Below, piece after piece: positions 8,999-18,161 of a DNA stretch of 64,000 nucleotides. The stretch is taken from NCBI RefSeq assembly GCF_029893805.1, contig NZ_JARXYP010000002.1, positions 372,001 through 436,000 of the forward strand, written 5' to 3'. The stretch comes from Streptomyces sp. SAI-135 (GTDB lineage: Bacteria; Actinomycetota; Actinomycetes; Streptomycetales; Streptomycetaceae). How positions within the stretch are numbered: the first letter of the stretch is position 1; every line of letters starts with the position of its first letter. Both the position numbers and the translations under genes were made by a program. The notes below the pieces were generated by a model. That model was not told the DNA's origin. It did no database searches and worked only from the letters and a program-made list of their open reading frames with translations.

Positions 8999-9788
8999 TC
9001 ACGCCCGTGGGGTGGGGGTGAGCAGCCGGTCGATCTCATCGAGCACCCGGTCCGCAAGCGGACGCACCTGCGCCCGCAATGCGTCACTCCAACTCTCTTC
9101 GGAGTAGTGGCTGTTGAGATAGAGCCGCCTGGCGTGCTCGAGGGCGGGGCGGTGTTCGACGGGTAGCCGCGCGAGGGCCCAGTCGGCGGCGGCGTTCTTC
9201 GACTTGATCTGGCCCGTGGCGAGCGTGGTCCAGATGCGGGCGAAGGTCAGCAGAACGTTGCGGGTGTCGCTGTCCAGGTCGTCGAGCAGGCCCGGGATAC
9301 CCGACACACTCGCCCGGACCAGGTCGTCTTGCGGCACCGGGTCGAGGACCTGGGCGGGGCGCGGACCGGTGAGGGGGTGGTCACCGGACAGAGTCATGGT
9401 CATCAGCAGGGCCAGATCGGGCATCGGCTCCGGGAGGGACCTGACCGGCCTCGTACTCGGCGCGCAGCCACTCCCCGTAGAGGAAGTCGCCGGTCGGTGG
9501 ATACCGCCATGGCCTGACCTCGGACTGGACGACCACGGTGAGCTCGACTGGGCGGACCTTGTTTCGGGAGCCGGAAATGCGCAGCAGTCCACCGAGGAGT
9601 GCCCGTCGCTCCTCCTCGTCCATTCTCCGCCGGGAGACGACCAGCACATCCACGTCGCTGGCCGGCCTGAGTCCACCGAGCACAGAGGAGCCGTGAAGGT
9701 ATGTGCCGATGACATCTTGGCGCAGCACACCGCCGACCAGTCCCACGATCTCCTGAACCTGATTCACTGCAACAGCGTGTCCTGTCAT
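8999..9788 (-). pseudogene. frameshifted AadA-like aminoglycoside adenylyltransferase
   Basis: Two overlapping frames together make one protein of about 262 residues. The first (9788 to about 9445) has the nucleotidyltransferase motif YLHGSSVLGGLRPASDVDVL (GS-x-DxD) and WRYPPTGDFLYGEWLR. The second (about 9445 to 8999) continues as PEPMPDLALLMTM and the helical C-terminal domain of the AadA family, including NVLLTFARIW and KSKNAAADWAL. The break falls in a C-rich run where QVPP changes frame into PEPMPD, consistent with two lost C residues or one extra base. Intact homologues adenylylate streptomycin or spectinomycin. The gene is either inactivated or misread in sequencing. Confidence 0.8.
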
Positions 9789-9891
9789 CCGGCCGACTGC
9801 GCCGCATTATCTGGCTTCGGCTGATCAGGAAGATGTGGGAATGTCGAGGGTGAGGCCGGTCCCGGACCCCACGAACCCTTACCCGGCCCTC

Positions 9892-10190
9892 TCACCGCAA
9901 TCGCCGAACTCCGATGACCACCCCTGGATTGATGGTGGCGTCGTGGGCGATGGAGAGGACGATCAGGGCGCGGTCCAGGACATGAAGCTCCGCCTCGCTG
10001 TGAGGTTCTGGAGCTGTTTGGCAGCAGCGTCGGGGAACGCGATGCGGGCGCGGCGTGGGCGTGCTGGCCAGGCACCAGGCATCAGGGGGACGGCAGGCCG
10101 CTGGCCAATGAGGCGGGCGAGGGCCTCGCACAGCTCCTCCTCCCCCGGGCGCGGTCGTCCACGGCCGGCAGCCCGTCCACGGCGAGGTCT
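9892..10190 (-). pseudogene. possible frameshifted remnant of an unidentified gene
   Basis: Two minus frames read like consecutive parts of one protein. About 10140-9990 gives RLIGQRPAVPLMPGAWPARP and FPDAAAKQLQNLTARR. The other frame, about 9990-9892, gives ELHVLDRALIVLSIAHDATI and a stop at 9892. The switch occurs near ARR/ELHVLDRAL. I cannot name the family. The surrounding 9789-10599 interval has no other supportable gene. Confidence 0.3.
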
Positions 10191-10599
10191 TCGACCACAC
10201 CGGCAAGCTGGTCGGCGCCCACGGGGACGATGAGGGGGCCAAGGTTCTGCTTCTTGAGGCAGCCGAGGCAGGAAGCATTTGGGAAGCGGTCCGGGCTGGA
10301 GAACCGACGTACTGCGCAGCCTGATGGGCGACCAGGGTACGAAGGGGGGCCGGGACGGAGCCGAGCAGTCTGCCCTGCAAGCCTCCAACTACGGTTATCC
10401 CTGGGCGCTTATAGAACTGTCGCCGCTACGAGCACGGGTCGGGGATGCCGCAGGTGGAGAACAATTACGGCGGTTCTGCCGGGAAGTCGATGGCTCTGTT
10501 CGTCCACGCTACTGACCCGTGGTGAGCTCTCTCGTATGCCTTCTTCGTCCTCGCTCAGTGCACCCGCCAGCGCTCGAACACACTCTCCGGAGAGAACCG

Positions 10600-11262
10600 A
10601 TGACGGACTTGTCCCCTCGACGACGGGCAGGGATCCGATCCCTGCCGATCAGCGAACTGCGCAAAGAGCATGGGCCGGTGCTCAACCTCTTGAAATGCGT
10701 GCTCCGGACCCGGTGGTGGATCACGGCGGGGGTTTGCGCGCTGACCACTGGCATTTCGTTGGTCTTCGCCGTCTTCGACGAGGACCGGTTGCGCATGTCA
10801 GACGACTACGCGGCTATGACCTCGGCCGCGCTTGCCCTGCTGCTCACCCTCGGGTTCCTGGAGATGGAACGTTCCGTGCGGAAAGCGCAGGGCATGGCCG
10901 ATGCGCAGCTCGCCGCCGCCGAGTCCGGCGTCCCCCTGCCTGAGACGCAGACGGTACTGGCACCTGAAACCAGAGCCGGCGTCAGGCTGGGAGTGGCTGT
11001 TCTCCTGGTCTGGCTGACTGGAACTGTGTTGATGGTGTCCGCCTTGGTCCTGATTTTTCTCTGGGCGGCCATCGAGGGCCACGGCCCGGCGCGCTGGCTC
11101 GCCTGGTACGTGCTGATCAGCACATGCCTGGGTCTCGGCGGGCTGTTGGCGGCGACGGTCACCAAGACGACGGCCGATCTCGAAACCCTGAAGCGCACCT
11201 ATCTGAGCAGTGTGAGCAGGCACGTCACCCGCGGCGAAAGACCGTGCGACGTCGACGAATGA
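10600..11262 (+). CDS. integral membrane protein of unknown function, four predicted helices
   Basis: The ATG at 10600 has GGAGAG about seven bases upstream. The 220-residue protein has four hydrophobic segments, around residues 40-58 (WITAGVCALTTGISLVF), 70-88, 128-153 (LGVAVLLVWLTGTVLMVSAL) and 165-187, with a charged C-terminus. No catalytic motif or family is recognised. It stands alone between degraded regions. Confidence 0.65.
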   Translation: MTDLSPRRRAGIRSLPISELRKEHGPVLNLLKCVLRTRWWITAGVCALTTGISLVFAVFDEDRLRMSDDYAAMTSAALALLLTLGFLEMERSVRKAQGMADAQLAAAESGVPLPETQTVLAPETRAGVRLGVAVLLVWLTGTVLMVSALVLIFLWAAIEGHGPARWLAWYVLISTCLGLGGLLAATVTKTTADLETLKRTYLSSVSRHVTRGERPCDVDE

Positions 11263-11819
11263 TGCCGACACGTGAAATGCAAACCTGACGGGTACAACGC
11301 ATCGCCATGTTGAGATTGGAACGCGTCACCGGCGGGAGGGTGGCTACCTGGGAAGCGCGTTCGGTTTTGCAGCCCTGCACGCGGGGTTCAAGGGTGCAGG
11401 GGTCGATGGTCGCAGAGGGGGCGCTCTTGGCGGTTTCGCTGTCAAGCCGGCTGTCGCGGTCGTGGGGCATCAGCCAGAAGACGCGGCAGCGGAAGGTGGG
11501 CGAGGTGCGAGGTTTGGCGGTGGGGGCGGGGTTGGCCCAGCCGATGAGGCGGCCGCGTCCCATACGCCCCACGACGGGCGGACCGACGAACTCGCCACCG
11601 TCCTCGGGCTTCGACCAGGTCGACCATGCCCTCTGCCTGGCAGCCTCCGCCAGGCGCTTCGCCGATGACGATCTGGTCTCCCTCTTGAAGCAGCGCGCGG
11701 CCAGCAAACCGTCAGAAGAGGTCGTACGCGCGAGCGTGGCTCCAGAGCGGCACAGCGCCTGGCAGTCACTGGGCCAACCAGCAATGCTGAAAAGGGCGTT
11801 GATGGCAGATCTACCGTGA
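11263..11819. other. intergenic, only a short inverted repeat seen
   Basis: No frame here resembles a protein family. A 7-base stem CCTGCAC/GTGCAGG (about 11375-11402) encloses a GGTTCAA sequence that recalls a tRNA T-loop, but no acceptor stem or anticodon arm can be built. Otherwise nothing is identified. Confidence 0.4.
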
Positions 11820-12087
11820 TCAGTCGCCGACGAACCACACATACAGGTACACAACTCGCGGGCCTGCCCGACCCATTCGCCAGCGCAGGCAGCGGGAAGC
11901 CGGTCGAGCTCGGCCAGCAGCAGCGGAATCTGCCGCTGGTTGAAGACCGCGCCCCCATACGGAGTCAGCGCCAGAGCATCGGGAACTCCGTCGCGCTCAA
12001 GTCCGGGAAGCCGAATATCCAGTCCACACCGGCCTCGGCGCGGGCCACGGCCTTTCCGCTGTCTCCACGCACCACCAGATTGATCAC
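11820..12087 (-). pseudogene. small Streptomyces-type hypothetical gene broken by two frameshifts
   Basis: Translation from a GTG at 12087 gives INLVVRGDSGKAVARAEAGV, WIFGFPDL and EFPMLWR, then an immediate stop. Losing one base near 11967 restores LTPYGGAVFNQRQIPLLLAE and LDRLPAACAGEWVGQAREL. A second shift near 11850 gives YLYVWFVGD and a stop at 11820. The three pieces read as one compact protein of about 90 residues, similar to short hypothetical proteins common in Streptomyces, with a few residues missing at the second break. It is probably non-functional, or a sequencing artefact. Confidence 0.55.
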
Positions 12088-12127
12088 CCGTCGATCCTAT
12101 GGGCTGGGTCTGTCAGGGACGGGGACC

Positions 12128-12766
12128 TCAGACGGGGTGCGCCGAGCCTCGACGACCTGGTCCGGTGGGCGCCGCGGTGTGCGGCCTGGGGGCCAGTGCC
12201 GCGCGCAGCGCAGGGGTGAGGACGCGGCGGGTCTCGGACGGTCTGAGGGCGGCGAGGGTGGGGAGGGGATTGAGGTAGCGGGTGTAGATGAGGCCGCCCA
12301 GGATCGTCACCACGGCCGTGGCACGGGCAGTCGCGTCCCGGCCGCCGAGAAATTCAACAAGCCGGGCCAGCAGCTCGCGTTCCAGGTATTCACGGATCAC
12401 TTCGGCGGCCTCGTCGCCCTGAGCAGTGAGCTGCAGGAAGTCGGCGTCTTCCCACAAGCCCGTCACCGCGTCGATGAGGCGGTCGGGAAGGGTGGCCGGG
12501 TCTCCGCCCAGGACGTCGTCCACCGCCAGCGCATTGGCGCACTGGAACTGCATCACGTCTGCGAACAGGCCCTTCTTCGAGCCGAAGTGGTAGGCGATCA
12601 GCGCCGGGTCGACGCCGGCGACCGCGGCCACCGCGCGCACCGTGGTGCCCCGGTATCCGCGCTCGAGGAACAGCGTGCGGGCCGCCGAGACGATCGACTC
12701 GCGGGTCGGCGGGTTGCCGCGGGGTCGGCCTCGGGTGCGGGCAGGGGCGGGGGCGGCGTTATTCAT
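12128..12766 (-). CDS. TetR/AcrR family transcriptional regulator
   Basis: The 212-residue protein opens with the Arg/Pro-rich leader RTRGRPRGNPPTRESIVSAA typical of TetR regulators. The helix-turn-helix follows (GTTVRAVAAVAGVDPALIAY, about residues 40-59, then HFGSKKGLF). The C-terminal half resembles the actinobacterial TetR_C domain (LLARLVEFLGG, LGGLIYTRYLNPLPTL). It faces an NAD(P)-binding oxidoreductase gene 76 bases away and is its likely repressor. No clean palindrome was recognised in the gap. Confidence 0.88.
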   Translation of the reverse strand: MNNAAPAPARTRGRPRGNPPTRESIVSAARTLFLERGYRGTTVRAVAAVAGVDPALIAYHFGSKKGLFADVMQFQCANALAVDDVLGGDPATLPDRLIDAVTGLWEDADFLQLTAQGDEAAEVIREYLERELLARLVEFLGGRDATARATAVVTILGGLIYTRYLNPLPTLAALRPSETRRVLTPALRAALAPRPHTAAPTGPGRRGSAHPV

Positions 12767-12842
12767 CAGCGTTGAGCCTGCGTTGCGTGATCGGCACAGT
12801 CAAGGGCGTTCCCAGTGTCATGTGAAAGGACGACCAGACATC

Positions 12843-13535
12843 ATGCGTATCGCAGTCTTCGGCGCCAACGGACCGACCGGCCGCCACCTCACCGACCAGG
12901 CCCTCGCCGCCGGCCACGAGGTCGTCGCCGTGACTCGCCGGCCGGGTTCCCTCTCCCCGCGGCCCGGTCTTGCCGTGGCCGTCGCCGACGCCACCGATCC
13001 GGCAGCGGTCGACGCCGCGATCGGCGGGACGGACGCCGTCCTGTCCGCGCTCGGCACCCGGTTCAGCAAGGAGCCCATCACCATGTACTCGACGAGTGCC
13101 ACAGCCATCACCGGAGCCATGACCCGACACGGCATCAAGCGGCTCCTCGCCGTCAGTTCGAGCATCGCCGACCCGAACTGGCGTCCCACCGGCGCGCACT
13201 TCTTCAATCATGTGCTCGACCCGCTGGTGAACCGACGCCTGGGCCGCACCCTCCACGAGGACATGCGCCGTATGGAGGCCGTCATCCGCCAGGCAGACCT
13301 CGATTGGACCCTCGTCCGGCCCTCGGGCCTCTTTGAGCATCCTGTCGTCACGGACTACCACGCCTGCGAGACCAGCGCTGACGGTGTCTTCACCGCCCGT
13401 TCCGACCTCGCCGCGAGCATGCTGCGCGAGTTGGAGGAACGCAAGTACGTCCGCACGGCTATGGGCGTCATCACCACGGCCGTGAAACCGAACATCGCCA
13501 AGCTGATCTGGAACGAAGGCGTGAAGAAGAAGTGA
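12843..13535 (+). CDS. NAD(P)-binding oxidoreductase (NmrA/atypical SDR type)
   Basis: The protein of 230 residues from the ATG at 12843 begins with the dinucleotide-binding motif VFGANGPTGRHLTDQAL (G-x-x-G-x-x-G) and AVTRRP, followed by VAVADATDPAAVDAAIGGTD and LLAVSSSI. It is the PF13460-type NAD(P)H-binding fold without a clear YxxxK dyad. It may bind NADPH as a quinone or redox-linked reductase. Its last four bases overlap the next gene's GTG, so the two are translationally coupled. Confidence 0.82.
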   Translation: MRIAVFGANGPTGRHLTDQALAAGHEVVAVTRRPGSLSPRPGLAVAVADATDPAAVDAAIGGTDAVLSALGTRFSKEPITMYSTSATAITGAMTRHGIKRLLAVSSSIADPNWRPTGAHFFNHVLDPLVNRRLGRTLHEDMRRMEAVIRQADLDWTLVRPSGLFEHPVVTDYHACETSADGVFTARSDLAASMLRELEERKYVRTAMGVITTAVKPNIAKLIWNEGVKKK

Positions 13536-13936
13536 ACCGGGCGACAGTCGAACTCCCGGCCGCCGCTAGGGCGTTCCTCACTCGTCCCCACACCGCCTCC
13601 TTCACCACCCTTCGCCCCGACGGCACCCCACACGTCACCCCCGTCCGCTTCACCTTCGACACCGCCACCGGCCTGGCCCGGGTGACCACCCGGGCGGGAG
13701 CCCGCAAGGCGCGCAACGTGCTGGCCGGCGGCCCGGAGGCCCGGACCGCGCTCTGCCAGGCGGACGACTTCCGCTGGGTCACCCTCGAAGGGCGGGCCAC
13801 CGTCACCGACGATCCCGTGCACCTTGCCGAGGCGGTCCGTCGCTACACCCACCGCTACCGCGCGCAGCCGCCCGAACCACTGGACTTGGTCGTCATCGAG
13901 ATTGCTGTCGACCGCGTCCTGAGCCTCAATCTTTGA
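13532..13936 (+). CDS. PPOX-class (F420/FMN-binding) oxidoreductase
   Basis: The GTG at 13532 overlaps the upstream stop as GTGA, indicating coupling. The 134-residue split-barrel protein shows the family pattern: FTTLRPDGTPHVTPVRF, VTTRAGARKARNV, WVTLEGRATVTDDP and a short C-terminal strand. Members use F420 or FMN to reduce small molecules. Pairing with the NAD(P)-binding protein suggests a common redox task under the divergent TetR regulator. Confidence 0.85.
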   Translation: MNRATVELPAAARAFLTRPHTASFTTLRPDGTPHVTPVRFTFDTATGLARVTTRAGARKARNVLAGGPEARTALCQADDFRWVTLEGRATVTDDPVHLAEAVRRYTHRYRAQPPEPLDLVVIEIAVDRVLSLNL

Positions 13937-14056
13937 TGCCCCCAGCCGAGCACAGGTGCGTACGGCCGGGCGCAGGTGAGGGACTGGGGCAGCTCAAGCT
14001 GCTGACAGTTGGGGGGGGCGGGATGAGAGGGAGGAAGAAACCGCTTTGAGGCCGGG

Positions 14057-14524
14057 TCAACCCAGCTTCGCGTGGGCGGCGTTGAGGAAGACGTTCATGG
14101 GCCCGCGCAAGTGGTCCCATGCCCTTTCGGGCCCGCCGAGGTCCTCCCAGAGGACGTGGTTCACCGCACCCGCGTAATTCCAGGCGAGTTGATAGAGCTC
14201 CGGGCCGATGAGGACCAGGATCATCCGCTCGCAGATCCAGAGGCGTTCAATGAGGGCCCGCGCGGCGGTGAGCCACTCGGGTGTGCCGCCGGAAGACCAG
14301 TCGGGTGCCTCGTAGCGGTCCTCGGCGAGGCGGATGCCCTGCTGTGTCAGCTCGATGAATTCCCTTAGCACGTCGAGTCGTTCGGCACGGCGGGCCTCGG
14401 CCAGTTGCGTGGCCTGGCGCTTGTCCTCGGTGCGGGCGGCCTGGCGTGCAGTGGTGAATTGGCCCAGGTAGGACATGCCTCCGCCGATTACGACACCGAT
14501 CAACGACGCCCAGAGCTGATTCAC
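14057..14524 (-). CDS. membrane-anchored helical protein of unknown function
   Basis: From a GTG at 14524, the 155-residue product has an N-terminal membrane segment (LWASLIGVVIGGGMSYLGQF, residues 4-23), a charged coiled region rich in Ala/Arg/Glu, then an amphipathic domain with LIERLWICERMILVLIGPEL and GPERAWDHLRGPM. Similar short Streptomyces proteins of unknown role exist. It is monocistronic. Confidence 0.6.
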   Translation of the reverse strand: MNQLWASLIGVVIGGGMSYLGQFTTARQAARTEDKRQATQLAEARRAERLDVLREFIELTQQGIRLAEDRYEAPDWSSGGTPEWLTAARALIERLWICERMILVLIGPELYQLAWNYAGAVNHVLWEDLGGPERAWDHLRGPMNVFLNAAHAKLG

Positions 14525-15028
14525 CCGTTCACGTTAGCGTGAGGACTGTGTCCTCCTCGACGAGAAGCGGCTGATCACGGGTTGGCCAGGGTAGTCCGTC
14601 AGCCCTTGAGCACCAGCCGCTGTGTGGCAACGCGGCTGCTTCTCACCAGCATCGCGCCCCACGGTGGCTCATTCGGCGGCCGGCAACCGCAGCGTGGTGA
14701 CTCCTCCCCCCTCCCCCTCCGCCCGCATGTAGCCGCGCTCGTACGCGCCGCACAGCGCCATCGGTGAGGTGTCCAGTTCATGGCTCACCGGGGCGTTGCA
14801 GCCACGGCAGCCTGGTAACGTCGGCTGCTTGGCCGGCCACCATTGGAGCTCCCCCGCTCACACGTCCTTCGGGTGCCGCTGCACATGGCCACGGGTTTCG
14901 GAGCCGGGAGCAGAGCAGCCTGCTGCAGGCTGAACGCCGGACGCCGCAGGCGGGTTCGACATATCGACACCACGCTCGGCGTCGGCGGCGAAAGAGAGCG
15001 AATCTCCGCTCGGACATTGCAGCTCTGG
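14525..15028. other. intergenic; possible coding remnant at 14669-14818 (-)
   Basis: Minus-strand translation ending at a stop at 14669 reads WWPAKQPTLPGCRGCNAP, SHELDTSPMALCGAYERGYM and TTLRLPAAE. The wording looks protein-like, with a CxxC pair, but there is no start codon with a ribosome binding site and an in-frame TGA lies just upstream. It may be the tail of a lost gene. Nothing else is recognised. Confidence 0.3.
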
Positions 15029-16186
15029 TCAGACGGTGGCCGTGGGCGGTGTCCACCGGTCTGTTCGTCGCAGGGTGCCGCGGACGCCGAAGTCCTGCTT
15101 CAGTTGTTCGGGGATGGCGTAGTGCATGACGCGTCCGCGGGTGAGTGAGGACAACTCGAAGATGCTGGTGAGGTGGCCCAGGCGGTCCAGCGCCCAGGCT
15201 CCGAGGGGAGAGCGGTCCTCGATGGTCTCCAGCACGCCGAGCAGGTGGGGCACGGTCTTGACGACGGTGTCCCATGAGGTACGGGGGACCTGCAGCCAGT
15301 CGGCGCAGGTGTCGCCGATCAGGTAGCGGATCAGGGCGGAGACGAGGGGGTCGAAGAGAGTGCCGGGCACGACCTCCTCGTAGAGGTCGATCAGTTGCCG
15401 GGTCAGGCGGGCGCCCTCGTCGGAGGGTCCCATGTGCCGGACCATGTACAGGTCGAGGAACTGCCGGGCCTCTTCCAGGGACTTGGGGACAGCGTCCTGG
15501 TCGATCCCCAGGATCGCGCCGACCACACGCCAGGCGTAGAAGTACGCTTCGGCTCCCTCGACGCTCATGTGGATGCCGAGCCGGTGCATGCTGTCCAGCA
15601 CCAGGAGAGAGAAGAACATCTGCCCGCCGATCATGTCCTCCTGGCAGATCGGCGTCCCCATTGCTGCGGTGTCCCAGCGGTTCTCCCGTTTGAGGTGGTG
15701 GCGGATGGAGGCGTGCAGCAGACGGACTTTCTGTGCAGCGGGGATGAACCGGCTTCCTACCTCGAAGGCGTCGGGCTGCATGAGGTACACGGTGAACTGC
15801 CCGGTCTCCGCCATCCGTTTGGACGGGTAGCTCAGCCCGTGGGTGGCTGACAGCAGTTTCGCGACGTGTGGGACGACGTAGCAGGCGGGCATGGAGGCGA
15901 AGGACAGCGCGGTGGAGATGTGCACGTTGTTGTCGATGAAGAACAGCCGGGCCTTCTCCATCTCGGCCCAGTCCACCCAGGCCGGTGGCACGCTGGTGAC
16001 CTGAAGGTACTCGCGTGCGACGTCGGGCAGTCCGTCGGGCAGGGGGGCGCCGGCGGTGGAGACGTAGCGCATCAGGGTGTTGAACTTGCCCACTTCCCCG
16101 CGCTCGAACAGCTCGGCGACGACGGCATCGGCGAGGTCGTCACCGGCCTGCCGCAGGACGTCCATCGAGGCCTCGGTGCAGGTCAT
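15029..16186 (-). CDS. MpaB/latex-clearing-protein family oxygenase (DUF2236-like)
   Basis: The 385-residue protein matches the heme b-binding oxygenase family of fungal MpaB and rubber oxygenase Lcp. Diagnostic parts are FFIDNNVHISTALSFASMPA, GQFTVYLMQPDAF, the Arg/His helix VRLLHASIRHHL that supplies the distal Arg and heme-binding His in the family, and TPICQEDMIGGQMFFS. An AAGGAG box lies eight bases upstream of the ATG. Unlike Lcp it has no secretion signal, so it would act in the cytosol or at the membrane. It follows a polyprenyl diphosphate synthase by 95 bases, which suggests it cleaves or oxidises a polyprenyl chain. That substrate assignment is inference. Confidence 0.82.
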   Translation of the reverse strand: MTCTEASMDVLRQAGDDLADAVVAELFERGEVGKFNTLMRYVSTAGAPLPDGLPDVAREYLQVTSVPPAWVDWAEMEKARLFFIDNNVHISTALSFASMPACYVVPHVAKLLSATHGLSYPSKRMAETGQFTVYLMQPDAFEVGSRFIPAAQKVRLLHASIRHHLKRENRWDTAAMGTPICQEDMIGGQMFFSLLVLDSMHRLGIHMSVEGAEAYFYAWRVVGAILGIDQDAVPKSLEEARQFLDLYMVRHMGPSDEGARLTRQLIDLYEEVVPGTLFDPLVSALIRYLIGDTCADWLQVPRTSWDTVVKTVPHLLGVLETIEDRSPLGAWALDRLGHLTSIFELSSLTRGRVMHYAIPEQLKQDFGVRGTLRRTDRWTPPTATV

Positions 16187-16281
16187 GGCGGAACTCCTTG
16201 GATACGTGGATACGTGGCGTCACTTGCGAGGCGGGGCGTCGGTCACCGCGGGCCGCGGACTGTCCGCCCCCGTGCGGGAGG

Positions 16282-17334
16282 TCAGGACCGGCGGAGCGCC
16301 ACGGTGTGCGCCAGTGCGGTCAGGGCGGAGACAGCGTGCGCGGGAACGTCGAGCTCGTGCAGAGCGCCCAGCGCTGTCTCGACCCGAGCGGAGATCATGT
16401 CCTCGATGCGGTTGGGTGTCTTCAGCCGGCGCATCAGCTCCCGGACCGTGTCCAAGCCGCCGGTGTCCAGGTCGCGTCGGCCGAGCACAGCCCGCATCTG
16501 CTCCCTCTCGTCCTTGTCGGCGATACGCCAGGTCTCCGACAACAGGGCGGTGGGGCGATGTGCGCGCACGTCGTCGGCGTTGGCCTTGCCGGTCTGTCCC
16601 GGATCGCCGAACAGGCCGAGCAGGTCGTCCCGCAGTTGGAACGCCTCGCCCAACGGCAGCCCGTAGGCGGAGTAGCCCTCGCGCAGCCGCTCGCCGGCCC
16701 CGCCCAGCAAGCCGCCGATCAGCAGAGGCTGTTCGACGGTGTACTTGGCGGTCTTGTACCGAATGACCTTCAGCGACCTCGCGGTGTCCGGATCGGCTCC
16801 GGTGTGCAGGATCTCCAGGCACTCACCCGCGACGAGTTCGCGGGCCAGTACCGACCACAAGGGTCGAGCCCGGGTCAGGTACGCCGCGGGCACACCGCTG
16901 GTGGCGAACATCTGCCCGGCCAGCGACATCAGCAGGTCCCCGACCAGCATCGCCAGCGACCTGGCGGCCGAGACGGCACGCGGGCGTCGACGAACCGCCC
17001 TGCGCAGCGCGACATGCGCGGTGGGCCGGCCGTGCCGCAACGGGCTGTCGTCGATGAGATCGTCGTGCACGATCGCTGCGGCATGCACCAGCTCCATGGA
17101 GGTCGCGGCCCGCACCAACGCGTCACTGTCCGGCTGCCCTGCCGCCCGCCAGCCCCAGTAGCAAAACGCCGCCCGCAGTCGCTTGCCCTCCGCGACCGCC
17201 GCCTCCAGTTGTTCGGCCACCGGCGCCAGGGCAGGGTCGATGTCCGTCAGGTGATCGGCTTCCCGCGCGACGAAATCCCGCACCATCGCATCGACGCGGC
17301 TCTTGAACGCGGCCGGCTCCCACTGCTCAGACAT
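16282..17334 (-). CDS. polyprenyl (geranylgeranyl-type) diphosphate synthase
   Basis: The 350-residue product is an all-helical trans-prenyltransferase. The first Asp-rich motif is HDDLIDDSPLRHGRPTAH (DDxxD, residues 91-95). The second is QLRDDLLGLFGDPGQTGK (about 234-250), in the DDxxG form usual in actinomycetes. GKRLRAAFCYWG corresponds to the IPP-binding KxRP-type segment. The residues before the first motif (ELVHAAAIVHDD) lack large aromatics, consistent with a C20 or longer product. The start overlaps the end of the upstream 92-residue gene. It makes the allylic diphosphate for a dedicated pathway with the downstream oxygenase. Confidence 0.9.
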   Translation of the reverse strand: MSEQWEPAAFKSRVDAMVRDFVAREADHLTDIDPALAPVAEQLEAAVAEGKRLRAAFCYWGWRAAGQPDSDALVRAATSMELVHAAAIVHDDLIDDSPLRHGRPTAHVALRRAVRRRPRAVSAARSLAMLVGDLLMSLAGQMFATSGVPAAYLTRARPLWSVLARELVAGECLEILHTGADPDTARSLKVIRYKTAKYTVEQPLLIGGLLGGAGERLREGYSAYGLPLGEAFQLRDDLLGLFGDPGQTGKANADDVRAHRPTALLSETWRIADKDEREQMRAVLGRRDLDTGGLDTVRELMRRLKTPNRIEDMISARVETALGALHELDVPAHAVSALTALAHTVALRRS

Positions 17335-17605
17335 CACCAGCGGCCCGCCGGGACAGGGCACGCTGGGCGAGGATCTCCAAGTAGGCCGTAGGAACGGTGG
17401 CGCACCGATCCAGGGCGATCCGGCCGCGCGCCTTCAGGTCCTGCTCGGCGTCTGCGGCCAGATCCGCGACGTCCGAGCGGCGCAGCAGTCCCCGTACCGT
17501 CCCCAGAACCGACCCCAGCGTGCTCACCGCCAGATCGGCCGCTCCGGCCGCCAGCAGCACCACCTGCTCGTCCAGGCCCTCACGGCCACCCGCTGCCTGC
17601 GTCAT
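17327..17605 (-). CDS. small hypothetical protein preceding the polyprenyl synthase
   Basis: A GAAGG box precedes the ATG at 17605. The 92-residue protein is Ala/Leu-rich with a central hydrophobic helix (VVLLAAGAADLAVSTLGSVL) and a helical ARGRIALDRCATVPTAYLEI segment. Its stop overlaps the start region of the synthase, so the two are coupled. Such companions next to polyprenyl synthases may help membrane association or heterodimer formation, but no function can be assigned. Confidence 0.65.
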   Translation of the reverse strand: MTQAAGGREGLDEQVVLLAAGAADLAVSTLGSVLGTVRGLLRRSDVADLAADAEQDLKARGRIALDRCATVPTAYLEILAQRALSRRAAGDV

Positions 17606-17880
17606 GCCCGTCCTTCTCCCCTCCACGTCCGAGCGGCGTCGGTCACACGCCGTCCGGCCCAGAATCGCGCCGCACCCGGCTCCTGCAGGGAAGAACTCAC
17701 GATCGAGTGATCATCTCGCACGCCCGGACGAAATCCGCTGGTGAGCCGCACAACGGACTCCACGAGTGCTCCTCGCACCGAACAAGCGCGCGGCATGCAG
17801 CCGGGTATTGGCCACAGATGCCACTGCGCGGGCCGCCGTGCGGCAGTTCGTCCCGGCTTGAGCTGTCGCGAGGACGAGAG

Positions 17881-17925
17881 CCGGGGCCCGACTCCTGGGC
17901 GAAAGCCGGGGCCCGACTCCTGGGC
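17881..17925. repeat. tandem direct repeat, two copies, 25-base period
   Basis: The 20-base unit CCGGGGCCCGACTCCTGGGC occurs at 17881-17900 and again at 17906-17925, separated by GAAAG. It lies about 280 bases upstream of the prenyl operon start. It could be a duplicated regulator site or a replication slippage product. Confidence 0.75.
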
Positions 17926-18161
17926 AAAACCTTCCGCACGGCGCCCGCCGGGGCAGCCACGGCGGAGTCGGTACCGCCGTGGCTGCGGCCGGGGCCGACG
18001 GGCCAAGCGCCAGTGGTGTGTCCGCGCAGCGCAGACGCACGAATACCCCCGACGCGCAGCGAACAGGGGCGGCCGTCGCCGATGGTCGGCAACAGCGTCG
18101 GCGGTCCTCGGCGCGAGAGTCCAACGCCCGCCGCGGCGCGGGACTTTCGCGTGGCGAGGTG

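Noticed and set aside
11375-11402. tRNA-like GGTTCAA loop in a 7-base stem
   Set aside because: No acceptor, D or anticodon arm can be folded around it.
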